A stretch of 64,000 nucleotides of DNA from Desulfonatronovibrio magnus. GTDB taxonomy: Bacteria > Desulfobacterota > Desulfovibrionia > Desulfovibrionales > Desulfonatronovibrionaceae. The stretch lies in the NCBI RefSeq assembly GCF_000934755.1, contig NZ_JYNP01000017.1, forward strand, positions 47,300 to 111,299, in the 5' to 3' direction. The notes under the pieces were generated by a model. That model was not told the DNA's origin and did not search any database. It worked only from the letters and a program-made list of their open reading frames with translations. How positions within the stretch are numbered: position 1 is the stretch's first letter; every line of letters begins with the position of its first letter. The translations under genes and the position numbers were made by a program. This document shows, piece by piece, positions 17,547 through 26,392 of the stretch.

Positions 17547-20189
17547 ATGAAAAATTATGACTTCAGCACTGGTATTTCCGGGCTGGATAAGTCTCTTAAT
17601 GGTTTGAGGACCGGCGATAATGTTGTCTGGCAGATAGATTCCATTGAAGACTATATCATGTTTGTCCTTCCTTATAGCGATTACTGTCAATTCAATAAGA
17701 TTCCCTTGATTTATATACGGTTTGCCAGGCATAAACCTCTATTGCGCGATGACAAAGTAACTGCTGTTTATCGACTGAACCCCCAGCAGGGCTTTGAAAA
17801 GTTTATCTTTACCATTCACTCGCTTATTCGGGAACATGGCAAGGGATGCTGCTATGTGTTTGACTGTTTAAGCAACCTTTCTTCTGACTGGCATTCTGAC
17901 CGCATGCTGGGAAATTTTTTTATGCTGACCTGCCCATATCTTGGCAGCATGGACACCATTGCCTATTTTGCCTTGCAAAGAAACAGACATTCTTTTCACG
18001 CCACAAGCCCCATACTTAATGTGACTCAACTTTTTCTTGATGTTTATCAGCATGAGCACGAAATATACGTGCATCCACTTAAAGTTGATAACAGATATTC
18101 CGCTACCATGAACACCCTGCACCAGCTCAAGGGAAATAGTTTTGCTCCTGTCAGAAACAGCGATAAAATTAGCGAGGTGCTCTGTCAGAAGACATGGTCA
18201 CGCTTAGATTCAGCAACCCAGTCCCTGGGCTTCTGGAGTAAAACCTTTTCAGAAGCTGAACAGCTGCAAAAGGATTATTTACAGGGTTTATGTTCCAAAA
18301 AAAGATTGGATAAATGGCTAATCAAGCTCTTGAAAATGATATTTTCCAGAGATCCTCAGATTATTGAAATGGCCAGGAAATATATTTCCCTTGAAGATCT
18401 CTTGTTTTTCAAGCGCAGAATGATCGGTACCGGACTAATGGGGGGTAAGAGCAGCGGTTTTTTACTGGCCAGGGCCATCCTGAAAAAAGACGACCCTGAA
18501 AGATGGAAGGAAAAACTTGAACCTCATGACTCTTTTTATATTGGATCTGACGTTTACTATACTTTTCTTGTACAAAATGGAGTATGGTGGATCAGGCAGC
18601 AGCAAAGAGATCCGGAACTTTTTCTTAAAGACCTTGATCGAGCCCGATCACAAATTCTTAATGGATCTTTTCCTCATTATATTATCAAACAGTTTGTTGA
18701 TCTTCTGGACTATTTTGGACAATGGCCTTTTATAGTCCGCTCCAGTTCTTTGATGGAAGATAACTTTGGAAATGTTTTTGCGGGCAAGTATGAAAGTGTT
18801 TTCTGCGTTAACCAGGGAAATCGTGGACAGCGACTGGCAGGTTTTATCGAGGCTGTCAGGCATATTTATGCTTCTTCCATCAGTGAGAAGGCTCTAATTT
18901 ACAGAAAGCAAAGAGGCCTTCTGGACAGGGATGAGCAGATGGCCCTGCTGGTACAGCGAGTCAGCGGCATCAATTACAAAAAATACTTTTTTCCCCAGGC
19001 TGCAGGGGTGGGCTTTTCATACAACCCCTATGCCTGGAATGAAAAGGTAGATCCTGATGCTGGTATGCTCAGACTGGTTTTTGGTCTTGGCACACGGGCA
19101 GTTGACAGGTCGGATGATGACTATACACGGGTCATTGCCCTGAATGAACCATCCATGCAACCATTGGTCAGTCTCAACGGACACCGGTACACTCAGCAAA
19201 AAGTAGACGTTCTGAAAATGGAATCCAACTCTGTTGTATCAATACCATTTAAAAAACTCAGTGAGCAATGCCCTGACATCCCTTTGTCTCCTTTTGCCGG
19301 CATTGATCATGAGCTTAAGGCCAAAGCAAAGAAACTGAATATTAAAAACTTTTTCCCGTGGGTTTTAAATTTCACTAACCTGCTGTCCCATAGCAATTTT
19401 CCTCAGGATATGTCAGCCATGCTCAAGACTTTGGAAAAGGCCTACGGATCTACAGTCGATATTGAGTTTACTCTAAACTATTTCGAACAGGATAACGATG
19501 ACAGCCAGCAATATACCATAAATCTTGTGCAGTGCAGACCATTGGAAATAAAGGCAGCAAGTCTTAAAGACCAGATTGTTGATGACTTTGATAAAAACGA
19601 AATCATCATTCAAAGTTCAGGCCCGGTCATAGGCCAGAGCCGCAGCGACAAGATTGATCGCATAATATATGTCAGTCCCAAAAAGTACGGATATATGTCT
19701 GAGAGCCAGCGCTATCATATAGCCAGGCTTGTAGGCAGAATAGCTTTAGAGCCATCATGCGGCTCCTGTTTCAATATTATGCTTATGGGGCCAGGAAGAT
19801 GGGGAACCAGCATTGCTGCTCTTGGTGTACCTGTTAACTTTACAGAGATCAGTTCAATTTCCGTGCTTTGTGAAATTGTAGCCATGCGTGATGACTTTGT
19901 ACCTGATGTATCCCTGGGAACGCATTTTTTCAGTGATCTCATTGAATATGATATTCTGTACCTGGCTTTGTATCCCGATCGTGAAGGCAATATCCTTAAT
20001 GAGTCTTTGCTGGAAAACTCAGGAAACAGACTGACGGAAATCTTTCCTGAAGAAGAGCAATGGGCCGATGCCGTCTATGTGCTGGATAGTGAAGATATTG
20101 CCGGCTCTAAGGAGATTTTTATACGCGCTGATGTTAAACAGCAAAATGTACTAAGCTACATCAACCGGGTTGATTTAAAGCATGATTAA
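17547..20189 (+). CDS. PEP/pyruvate-binding domain protein with degenerate RecA/KaiC-like N-terminus
   Basis: The 880-residue product begins like a KaiC-type ATPase (FSTGISGLDKSLNGLRTGDN), but the expected P-loop lysine is absent (LRTGDNVVWQIDS), so this part probably does not hydrolyse ATP. From about residue 290 it resembles the ATP-grasp, nucleotide-binding half of PEP synthase/pyruvate phosphate dikinase: GTGLMGGKSSGFLLARAIL, PFIVRSSSLMEDNFGNVFAG, LLVQRV and NLVQCRPLE. No phosphohistidine swivelling domain or PEP-binding barrel follows. The C-terminal 180 residues (MLMGPGRWGTSIAALGVPV, HFFSDLIEYDILYLAL) form a further conserved part. It may be a phosphotransfer or regulatory kinase; the reaction is unknown. 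AGGT lies before the ATG. Confidence 0.75.
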   Translation: MKNYDFSTGISGLDKSLNGLRTGDNVVWQIDSIEDYIMFVLPYSDYCQFNKIPLIYIRFARHKPLLRDDKVTAVYRLNPQQGFEKFIFTIHSLIREHGKGCCYVFDCLSNLSSDWHSDRMLGNFFMLTCPYLGSMDTIAYFALQRNRHSFHATSPILNVTQLFLDVYQHEHEIYVHPLKVDNRYSATMNTLHQLKGNSFAPVRNSDKISEVLCQKTWSRLDSATQSLGFWSKTFSEAEQLQKDYLQGLCSKKRLDKWLIKLLKMIFSRDPQIIEMARKYISLEDLLFFKRRMIGTGLMGGKSSGFLLARAILKKDDPERWKEKLEPHDSFYIGSDVYYTFLVQNGVWWIRQQQRDPELFLKDLDRARSQILNGSFPHYIIKQFVDLLDYFGQWPFIVRSSSLMEDNFGNVFAGKYESVFCVNQGNRGQRLAGFIEAVRHIYASSISEKALIYRKQRGLLDRDEQMALLVQRVSGINYKKYFFPQAAGVGFSYNPYAWNEKVDPDAGMLRLVFGLGTRAVDRSDDDYTRVIALNEPSMQPLVSLNGHRYTQQKVDVLKMESNSVVSIPFKKLSEQCPDIPLSPFAGIDHELKAKAKKLNIKNFFPWVLNFTNLLSHSNFPQDMSAMLKTLEKAYGSTVDIEFTLNYFEQDNDDSQQYTINLVQCRPLEIKAASLKDQIVDDFDKNEIIIQSSGPVIGQSRSDKIDRIIYVSPKKYGYMSESQRYHIARLVGRIALEPSCGSCFNIMLMGPGRWGTSIAALGVPVNFTEISSISVLCEIVAMRDDFVPDVSLGTHFFSDLIEYDILYLALYPDREGNILNESLLENSGNRLTEIFPEEEQWADAVYVLDSEDIAGSKEIFIRADVKQQNVLSYINRVDLKHD

Positions 20190-20225
20190 GAGCATTTTTT
20201 TCAGTAACAGTCTAACCCAAAAAGA

Positions 20226-20305
20226 TATTTTAACCGCCCGTTCAAAGATTTACCCAGTTGAATACGGCTTTGCCGTAGACCGAAGGCCTATTCAACCGGG
20301 GCGCG
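20226..20305 (+). repeat. REP-like repeat with 48-bp palindrome (20253-20300)
   Basis: It is the reverse-orientation partner of 14596-14643, reading CCCAGTTGAATACGGC...AGGCCTATTCAACCGGG, preceded by ACCGCCCGTTCAAAGATT. A short piece of repeat G (TTTCTTGTTTTTTTCTACAG and GTAAGTTACTA) follows at 20317-20361. Confidence 0.8.
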
Positions 20306-20389
20306 TTTGCGGTTCAAAGTTTCTTGTTTTTTTCTACAGGATCGAGGCAGTAAGTTACTAATGGGCTAAAATATTACGTTTTTCATAAT

Positions 20390-20857
20390 ATGGATATAAT
20401 ATCTCAATATCTCTTGATCTTTGTACTGGCGGCTGTGCCCTGGATAGAACTGCTTATTGTCATTCCAGCGGGCCTTGGAATGGGGCTAAACCCTTTTCCT
20501 GTGGCTTTGCTGGCCTTTGCAGGAAATGCTATTCCTGTATTTTTCATAGTTTATGGATACAATCTCTGGCTTAACTACCGTGCTGTTAGAAGATCGAATT
20601 CAACAAAAATTGCGCCTGCCCCTACTAAGCGAAGGCAAAGAGCTGTTGCCATATGGAATAAATACGGCCTGCCAGGTCTTGCCCTTTTGGGTCCTTTGCT
20701 GACAGGCATTCATCTGGCAACCATTATTGCGCTCACCTTTAAACCTTCCAGGAAAGCCCTGCTCTGGTGGATGAACATGAGTCTGGCAGCCTGGACCGTG
20801 GGCACAACTATTGTGGCCTTTTATGGAATTGAGGCTATTAAGCTTCTGATATCTTGA
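20390..20857 (+). CDS. Small multidrug-export family membrane protein (COG2426-like)
   Basis: The 155-residue protein has hydrophobic segments at about 5-30, 36-62, 98-118 and 124-152. The sequence AAVPWIELLIVIPAGLGMGL and the proline/glycine-rich NKYGLPGLALLGPLLTG are characteristic of the family annotated as small multi-drug export proteins, for which direct transport evidence is thin. A cytoplasmic basic loop (residues 66-88) separates the halves. No good ribosome-binding site is visible before ATG 20390; repeat fragments occupy the upstream DNA. It is not obviously part of an operon. Confidence 0.8.
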   Translation: MDIISQYLLIFVLAAVPWIELLIVIPAGLGMGLNPFPVALLAFAGNAIPVFFIVYGYNLWLNYRAVRRSNSTKIAPAPTKRRQRAVAIWNKYGLPGLALLGPLLTGIHLATIIALTFKPSRKALLWWMNMSLAAWTVGTTIVAFYGIEAIKLLIS

Positions 20858-21009
20858 GCGGCAGTTTGTCCTGTGTGTAACATACAGGGAGTTAAACTGC
20901 TACAATATGCTTGACTTTATTCAAGAAATATTGGTATTAATTTTTTATTCTTTATCAGTATCTATTTAAATGATTTAGATCAAACTTTTTTTTGATTAAC
21001 TTTAAAAAA

Positions 21010-21136
21010 ATGGGACTGTTCTTAAATGTGGAGGCGGCTTCTAACCGCCTGGTCTTTAATAGCCTGCAGCATGCAGGCTCCACATATCAAGGCCATTACT
21101 ATCAGGTACTGTCTTGTTCCGCCTGAGTGGAGCTCT
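21010..21136 (+). repeat. Dispersed repeat unit A, diverged copy 3
   Basis: It contains ATGGGACTGTTCTTAAATGT, the inverted pair GAGGCGGCTTCTAACCGCCT and GCCTGCAGCATGCAGGC. The right border is degraded (CCGCCTGAGTGGAGCTCTT). Its last bases, GTGGAG, provide the ribosome-binding site of the next gene. Confidence 0.8.
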
Positions 21137-21141
21137 TCCTA

Positions 21142-21681
21142 ATGAATTCACAACACAAAGAAAAAATTCTTAAATCGTTTTTAACAGAAGTGATTAAAAG
21201 GTGTCAGAGTAATAAGGGTGCCAAGGTTAATATTGATCCCATCAAGGTGATTAGTGATGAGTTACTTGTTTCCAGTAATTACGATGAATCAGCTAAAAAA
21301 AATGAGCCCTCAAATGAAGTAACTGTAAAACAGGGCGATCGTCCCAAAATCATCAATTTTTTTAAATCAGTATTTAATCCGAATGAAAGTTCCGACCCTT
21401 CGGCTTTTGATTCAAACTCTTCCAGACTTTCAAAATCATTTTTGCCAGACTTTTTACATCATGAAGGTGCGGAGATATTAAAAAGCTGTGACAATGAGCC
21501 TGACAGCGAACACCTCAGGAAAGAATTGCGCAGCCTGATGTACCAGTCTTCCAACTTCAGTTCCCTGCTGGATCATATAGTGTTATGGATTGAAGAGTAT
21601 GACTTGAGGTGCAAAAAATTCACTGCCTATCTTGGCACAAAAAAAATTGATCTGCGCGAAAATACTTTTTTTCCTGGCTAA
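21142..21681 (+). CDS. N-terminal part of a frameshifted PilZ-like gene
   Basis: I start this frame at ATG 21142 (MNSQHKEKILKSFLTEVIKR), preceded by GTGGAG from the end of a repeat; a GTG at 21127 lies within the repeat itself. The product is 179 residues, mostly hydrophilic, with a Ser/Pro/Asn-rich middle and a helical end (EYDLRCKKFTAYLGTKKIDL). It stops at 21681, just after a T7 run at 21666-21672. Shifting back one base at that run continues without stop through 21744 into the next frame. The two parts are therefore best read as one gene of about 663 codons. The N-terminal half matches no domain I know. Confidence 0.65.
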   Translation: MNSQHKEKILKSFLTEVIKRCQSNKGAKVNIDPIKVISDELLVSSNYDESAKKNEPSNEVTVKQGDRPKIINFFKSVFNPNESSDPSAFDSNSSRLSKSFLPDFLHHEGAEILKSCDNEPDSEHLRKELRSLMYQSSNFSSLLDHIVLWIEEYDLRCKKFTAYLGTKKIDLRENTFFPG

Positions 21682-21743
21682 TCAGACAGGATTTCATCAC
21701 CAAAACGGATTATGGAAATCTTGGCCTGGGATCAGCAGAACTT

Positions 21744-23132
21744 ATGCGTAATTTTGTGCTGGACCAGAAGTTGCTTGGTACAGTTTGTTTTTGTGATTTT
21801 TCTACACCCAAGGTTCGTAATCTGATTCATACTTACCTGAAAAAAAAATACAAGACAGACAAAATGCCCAATATGTTTCTTGACTTGTTTTCCAGGAATA
21901 GATCATCTGAGAAATACTTTGGTAAAACTGTGATTATCTTTGGTTTTTATGTTATTTTCTTTACTTTTGATGAGTTTGTTGACTATCTTAAAAACAATAT
22001 GACTCCTGGTAAAGGACCTGCCAATACCAGTAAGTGGGGAACTAAGGATTTCTTTGGATATCTTGTTAATTCTTTTCAGGAAGGAATCAATTTTCGATAT
22101 CCCTGTTCTCATTTTAGATTCCGTAAACTTGGCCTTGATGCTGTCTCAAAAAAAATAGCCATCATGCTATGGCTGAAAAAAATAAGAGCTGAAGCCATAA
22201 GACGGGAAAAATCTCCTTCAGATGATCTGAAAACAGACAATGAAGTAAAAATGCTGAACTTTGTCTGTCTTGATGAAATCAAAAGCAGTAGAATGGTCAA
22301 CATGCTCAGAGAGCTTGTTAAAAAAAAATTCAAAGTTATTATTCAGCCAGGTGAAGGAGCTGATGATTTTTTCTCCATCACCTGCATTCCTGCCAGGGTC
22401 AGGCATGACCGGCTTGTCCTGGCCATGAACTCCAAATATGAAGATAACCTTCCCCAGACACAAAAACATTACAGTCTTAAATGTCGCTTCTCATTTGCAG
22501 GGGGAAAAGAAAAACTTCGTTACTACTGTTTTGATACCCGCATGATCTGTACTCAGGAGCTCGGCCGGAATATCACCGGGCTTGAAGTCATTTTGCCAGT
22601 AGATTACTCAGTCAGCGAAAGACAGGCTCCCCGCTATGAAATGAGTTCTGACGATGTTAAGGATGTGGCATTGTGGTATTTCAGCACTTATAGTGAAACT
22701 CCAGATATTTCCAGGGCAAAGCCATTTATTCACTACTTAGAGCATTATGGCTTGTTCAATATTATGAATATATCTTCGGGTGGGATAAGGATATCATTTG
22801 CCAGAGATCTGCTCAACAGCCTTCAAAAGTCATTTGTTCTTAATGAATACTATGTTATCAAGCTGCTTCTTCACCAGGAAGATCAGCTCACTGAAGTAGC
22901 CAGAGAGTTACGGCGTAATGAAGAAAAACCAGTTAATAATGAAGTATATGCCAGCTTGATGAAAAATGTCGCTGACTCTGGTAAAGAGCAGGATCCTGTT
23001 CATGTAGGTTTTCAGTTTATCCAGGAGGCACACCCTGGCACCGGGGGCAGACTGAACTGGATAGACATAAGAGACAAAGGCTCATGGCATGTTGGTAACT
23101 GGCTTTTCTCAAGAAGCAGTCATACCAGATAA
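21744..23132 (+). CDS. C-terminal part of the same gene, with PilZ-like c-di-GMP-binding motifs
   Basis: The listed start is an internal ATG; the frame is open upstream to the T7 run at 21666 and reads FFSWLIRQDFITKTDYGNLG from there. The 462 residues contain both PilZ hallmarks: RQAPR (RxxxR) at about residue 293 and NISSGG (N-x-S-x-x-G) at about 345. The spacing between them is wider than usual because of a segment beginning ALWYFSTYSETP. PilZ domains bind cyclic di-GMP and usually control motility or surface polymers. The first 250 residues are not recognised. No ribosome-binding site precedes 21744, which supports joining it to the upstream frame. Confidence 0.65.
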   Translation: MRNFVLDQKLLGTVCFCDFSTPKVRNLIHTYLKKKYKTDKMPNMFLDLFSRNRSSEKYFGKTVIIFGFYVIFFTFDEFVDYLKNNMTPGKGPANTSKWGTKDFFGYLVNSFQEGINFRYPCSHFRFRKLGLDAVSKKIAIMLWLKKIRAEAIRREKSPSDDLKTDNEVKMLNFVCLDEIKSSRMVNMLRELVKKKFKVIIQPGEGADDFFSITCIPARVRHDRLVLAMNSKYEDNLPQTQKHYSLKCRFSFAGGKEKLRYYCFDTRMICTQELGRNITGLEVILPVDYSVSERQAPRYEMSSDDVKDVALWYFSTYSETPDISRAKPFIHYLEHYGLFNIMNISSGGIRISFARDLLNSLQKSFVLNEYYVIKLLLHQEDQLTEVARELRRNEEKPVNNEVYASLMKNVADSGKEQDPVHVGFQFIQEAHPGTGGRLNWIDIRDKGSWHVGNWLFSRSSHTR

Positions 23133-23202
23133 AAGGACATGCAAGCATAAACAACGGGCAAAATCATTGATGCTGCATTGGTTCCTGGAAGAAGTTGGCT
23201 TC

Positions 23203-23504
23203 TAAGTAACTAAAGCCAAATTAGTAATAAATTCAAAGTATTATGGTTTTACCATACAGATTGCTTCGGTCGCTTAGGCTCCCTCTTGGGTGACAAGTTT
23301 TCAGCAACTACATCCCTGACAGCTCAGGTGTCATTGCGAGCGAGTCTTCGAGCGCGGCAATCTCTAACGTATTGAGGCTATTACCTCTTTTTTTGTGGCT
23401 TAAGCCACATTTCAAAGAAGCGGCTGGAGCCGCAAGAGTAAGACTTAGGCTGATTTTTTAGTTACTCACACGTTCGGTCCCGGTCCCTCCGGGTGAAGAG
23501 CTTT
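23203..23504 (+). repeat. Dispersed repeat unit B, copy 1
   Basis: The unit begins TAAGTAACTAAAGCCAAATT, contains TACAGATTGCTTCGGTCGCT and GTCATTGCGAGCGAGTCTTC, then a private stretch with a hairpin (GTGGCTTAAGCCAC) and ends with the shared border TTACTCACACGTTCGGTCCC...GGGTGAAGAGCTT. It fills most of the 400-bp space before the DUF2177 gene. Other copies lie at 41808, 49197 and 57392. Confidence 0.85.
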
Positions 23505-23532
23505 AAAGTAACATCATACGGAGAATTATATT

Positions 23533-23943
23533 ATGTCCATTATGTTCTGGCTCAAGGTATACCTTCTCACTGTTCCAGTATTTTTTATTATTGATATAAT
23601 CTGGCTTGGGTTTGTGGCCAGAAATTTTTACAAGACTCAACTGCATCACCTGTTAAGCCCTGAGGTCAACTGGACAGCAGCAATTATTTTTTATCTGATC
23701 TACATATCTGGAATCATTTTCTTTGCTGTAAGACCAGCCCTCGACTCAGGCTCCCTTGCCAAAGCGTGCCTGCTGGGAGCACTTTTCGGTTTTTTCACCT
23801 ACGCAACATATGACCTGACCAACCTGGCCACCCTGAAAAACTGGCCTGTTCTTGTTGCTGTTGTTGATATAATCTGGGGTACAGTTCTCTGCCTTCTTGT
23901 GGCAGGCAGTGCATTTTTAATTGCAGCCCGGCTGGCCGGGTAA
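23533..23943 (+). CDS. DUF2177 family membrane protein
   Basis: The 136-residue product has four predicted transmembrane helices (about 5-28, 45-65, 75-95 and 103-132) and the family sequences DIIWLGFVARNFYKTQLHHL and TYATYDLTNLATLKNWP. The function of DUF2177 is unknown. In many Gram-negative bacteria it occurs with DUF1295, DUF1365, an FAD amine-oxidase-like protein and a cyclopropane synthase, exactly the set found here. CGGAGAA precedes the start. It begins a rightward run of four genes. Confidence 0.88.
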   Translation: MSIMFWLKVYLLTVPVFFIIDIIWLGFVARNFYKTQLHHLLSPEVNWTAAIIFYLIYISGIIFFAVRPALDSGSLAKACLLGALFGFFTYATYDLTNLATLKNWPVLVAVVDIIWGTVLCLLVAGSAFLIAARLAG

Positions 23944-24029
23944 ACATTTGCATTCATCACAAGAGTATACGTTTTTATTGCCGACATGTACCGGACGGAT
24001 TTATCCTTGTTAGAGGAAACTGATAAGCC

Positions 24030-24815
24030 ATGTCCATCTATAACCCACTTTTTTTGACCCTGGGCGCATCCATTCTGCTTATGATTTGTGCATGGGTCCT
24101 TTCTTTGCTGCGGGGAAAAGCTTGCGTAGCAGACAGCTTCTGGGGTGCTGGTTTTTTAATTGTGGCCTGGATTGTTTATTGTGCGGGCCATGGATATGAG
24201 GCGCGAAGCCTTTTGGCAGCATGTCTGATAAGTATCTGGGGCATAAGACTCTGCATCCATGTTAGCGCGCGCAACTGGGGACAGCCGGAAGACAGACGGT
24301 ACCAGGCCCTGCGAGATTACCGGGGCAAAAATTTCTGGTGGGTCAGCCTGTTTACGGTATTTTTGCTTCAGGCTGTATTACTATGGCTGGTGTCCCTTGG
24401 AGTCCAGCTGGCTCAGTTGAGCCCAGTGCCGGATAAACTCACAATTTTTGATATAATGGGGGCACTGATATGGATGACAGGCTTTATTATCCAGGTTGTT
24501 GGAGATACCCAGCTGCAGATGTTCAAAAATAACCCTGATAATAAAGGCAGGGTTATGGATCAGGGGCTATGGGGATATTCGCGTCATCCCAATTATTTTG
24601 GAGAAAGCCTGATGTGGTGGGGTTTATATCTCCTGGTCCTTCAAACTCCTTATGCTTTGTGGGCGATAATCAGTCCTTTAATTATTACCTTTTTGCTGCT
24701 AAAGGTATCTGGAGTAGCCATGACTGAACAAAATATCAGCCAAAGGCGTCCTGAGTACAATGATTATCAACAACGGGTGAGTGCATTTATACCCTGGTTT
24801 CCCAAAAAAAGATAA
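24030..24815 (+). CDS. DUF1295 membrane protein (steroid 5-alpha-reductase-like fold)
   Basis: The 261-residue protein has six or seven hydrophobic segments and the C-terminal signature of the family: GLWGYSRHPNYFGESLMWWG at about residue 178, preceded by DTQLQMFKNNPDNKGRVMDQ. The RHPNYFGE motif is shared with isoprenylcysteine methyltransferases and sterol reductases, which bind a nucleotide cofactor. A role in reducing or modifying a lipid in the inner membrane is likely but unproven. A GAGGAAA site is present. The gene follows DUF2177 by 86 bp. Confidence 0.88.
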   Translation: MSIYNPLFLTLGASILLMICAWVLSLLRGKACVADSFWGAGFLIVAWIVYCAGHGYEARSLLAACLISIWGIRLCIHVSARNWGQPEDRRYQALRDYRGKNFWWVSLFTVFLLQAVLLWLVSLGVQLAQLSPVPDKLTIFDIMGALIWMTGFIIQVVGDTQLQMFKNNPDNKGRVMDQGLWGYSRHPNYFGESLMWWGLYLLVLQTPYALWAIISPLIITFLLLKVSGVAMTEQNISQRRPEYNDYQQRVSAFIPWFPKKR

Positions 24816-24879
24816 AAATAATGGTAACTGTTCACTATCTTGGCAGCCTCTGCCCAATTTGATTTTCTTTTGTTGCAAA

Positions 24880-24975
24880 CTCCCGGCTTGAGCCCGTAAG
24901 CCATAATCATTATGTTTTCCAGTAGCCGGGAGACGGTGTTTCAGCCATGATTCCGGCTAACGGGCTCAAGGCCGG
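24880..24975 (+). promoter_or_regulatory. Structured leader with two alternative hairpins
   Basis: CTCCCGGCT (24880-24888) can pair perfectly with AGCCGGGAG (24924-24932). The overlapping segment 24883-24902 can instead pair over about 20 bp, with one bulge and one mismatch, with 24955-24975 (GGCTAACGGGCTCAAGG...). The two folds exclude each other. The structure lies in the 308-bp spacer between DUF1295 and the FAD oxidoreductase. It might be a terminator, an attenuator or a mobile palindrome; I cannot decide from one copy. Confidence 0.5.
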
Positions 24976-25123
24976 TCAAACAAGCAACAATGCGAAAACT
25001 CAAACAGGACAGAGGCTTAATCCTGTGAATAAATTATGCTGAACAGTTACAAAAATGCATAGCATTTGAATAGCCTTCATGTCTGGCCGGAAGGCCTTGT
25101 AAATAAACACAAAAGAGCAGGTT

Positions 25124-26392
25124 ATGACAAATTCCCATACACAAAATTCCATTGCTGTTATTGGCGCTGGCGCTGCTGGAATAAGTGCTGCGCACTACCT
25201 TTCCAGAAAGTACAGTGTAGATCTTTATGAGTCTGGGCCAGATATTGGAGGGCATGTTGTCACTGTGATGGCAGATGATAACGGCTCCACCATACCTGTG
25301 GATATGGGCTTTATTGTCTTTAACAAACGCAACTACCCCTGCTTTTGCAGGCTGATTCAGGAATTAAATGTTGAGTCTGCATCCACTGACATGTCCTTTT
25401 CCTATAGTGAACCAGGGTCTGGTTTTGCCTATTCGGGTCACAGTCTGTCCGCCCTTTTCGCCAGCCGCACCAATATCATCAATCCCAGGTTCTGGAAGAT
25501 GCTGGTGTCCATTGCCAGGTTCAACCACTCAATCCTAAAAGATCTGAAAGCAGGCAGTATCCAGGACACAACTCTTGGGAAATATGTATCCATGCATGGT
25601 TACCATCCTGTCCTTTTTGAACGTTATCTGGAGCCCATGATCAAAGCCATCTGGTCTGCAGAGGAAGAAGGAGCGGAAAAGTTTCCTCTGAAGCGTTTTG
25701 CTGATTTTTTTGCCAATCATGGCCTTCTGGGAATACGTGACAGACCAAGGTGGCAATATATCAAGGGTGGCAGTCATACCTATGTTAAAGCTTTCAAAAA
25801 GAAATTTTCCGGCCGGGTGCTGACTTCAACACCGGTACGAGCAATTACCCGAACCTCTTCCGGTCCGGAAGTGCATCTGGATTCAGGCAAATTTCAATAC
25901 AAGGCCGCAGTAATTGCCTGTCACGCTGATGATGCTCTCAACCTTTTACACCAGCCCGACCATGTGGAAAGAGCTCTTCTTTCTCTCTGGCAATACACAA
26001 CCAATGAGGTCATTCTGCACACGGATGAAACTTTTCTGCCCCCAAACAAGAGGGCCTGGGCCTGTTGGAACTATATAGCAGAACCTGAAAAGGAACACAA
26101 AAAGGTCAATGTGCATTACTGGATGAATATGCTTCAGAACTTTAAGGCATCTCTTAACCATGTGGTTTCACTAAACCCACGCACCCCTGTTAAAAGAGAC
26201 AGAATCAACCATCACCAGAACATGACTCATCCCTGCTTTACTACTCAGGCAGTCAATTCTCAGTCTGATCTGGCTCAACTTCAGGGACGGGGCGGCATTT
26301 ATTTTTGCGGCAGCTACCATGGCAACGGATTTCACGAGGATGCCATTGCTTCAGGGGTAAAAGCAGCACAAATGCTGGGGGTGCGGATTTGA
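25124..26392 (+). CDS. FAD-dependent amine-oxidase-like oxidoreductase
   Basis: The 422-residue protein begins with a Rossmann dinucleotide motif (IAVIGAGAAGISAAHYLSRK) and ESGPDIGGHVVTV, then VDMGFIVFNKRNYP. It ends with the FAD-contacting segment IYFCGSYHGNGFHEDAIASG. This subgroup is consistently found beside DUF1365 and cyclopropane-fatty-acid synthase and is thought to act on membrane fatty acids, for example as a desaturase or oxidase; its substrate is unproven. The length is normal. Its stop overlaps the next start (TTGA), so the two are translationally coupled. Confidence 0.88.
   Translation: MTNSHTQNSIAVIGAGAAGISAAHYLSRKYSVDLYESGPDIGGHVVTVMADDNGSTIPVDMGFIVFNKRNYPCFCRLIQELNVESASTDMSFSYSEPGSGFAYSGHSLSALFASRTNIINPRFWKMLVSIARFNHSILKDLKAGSIQDTTLGKYVSMHGYHPVLFERYLEPMIKAIWSAEEEGAEKFPLKRFADFFANHGLLGIRDRPRWQYIKGGSHTYVKAFKKKFSGRVLTSTPVRAITRTSSGPEVHLDSGKFQYKAAVIACHADDALNLLHQPDHVERALLSLWQYTTNEVILHTDETFLPPNKRAWACWNYIAEPEKEHKKVNVHYWMNMLQNFKASLNHVVSLNPRTPVKRDRINHHQNMTHPCFTTQAVNSQSDLAQLQGRGGIYFCGSYHGNGFHEDAIASGVKAAQMLGVRI

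Noticed and set aside
20253..20300. 48-bp palindrome as a terminator of the PEP-binding gene
   Set aside because: No T-run follows, and the same sequence recurs elsewhere as a repeat, so it was listed as a repeat only.
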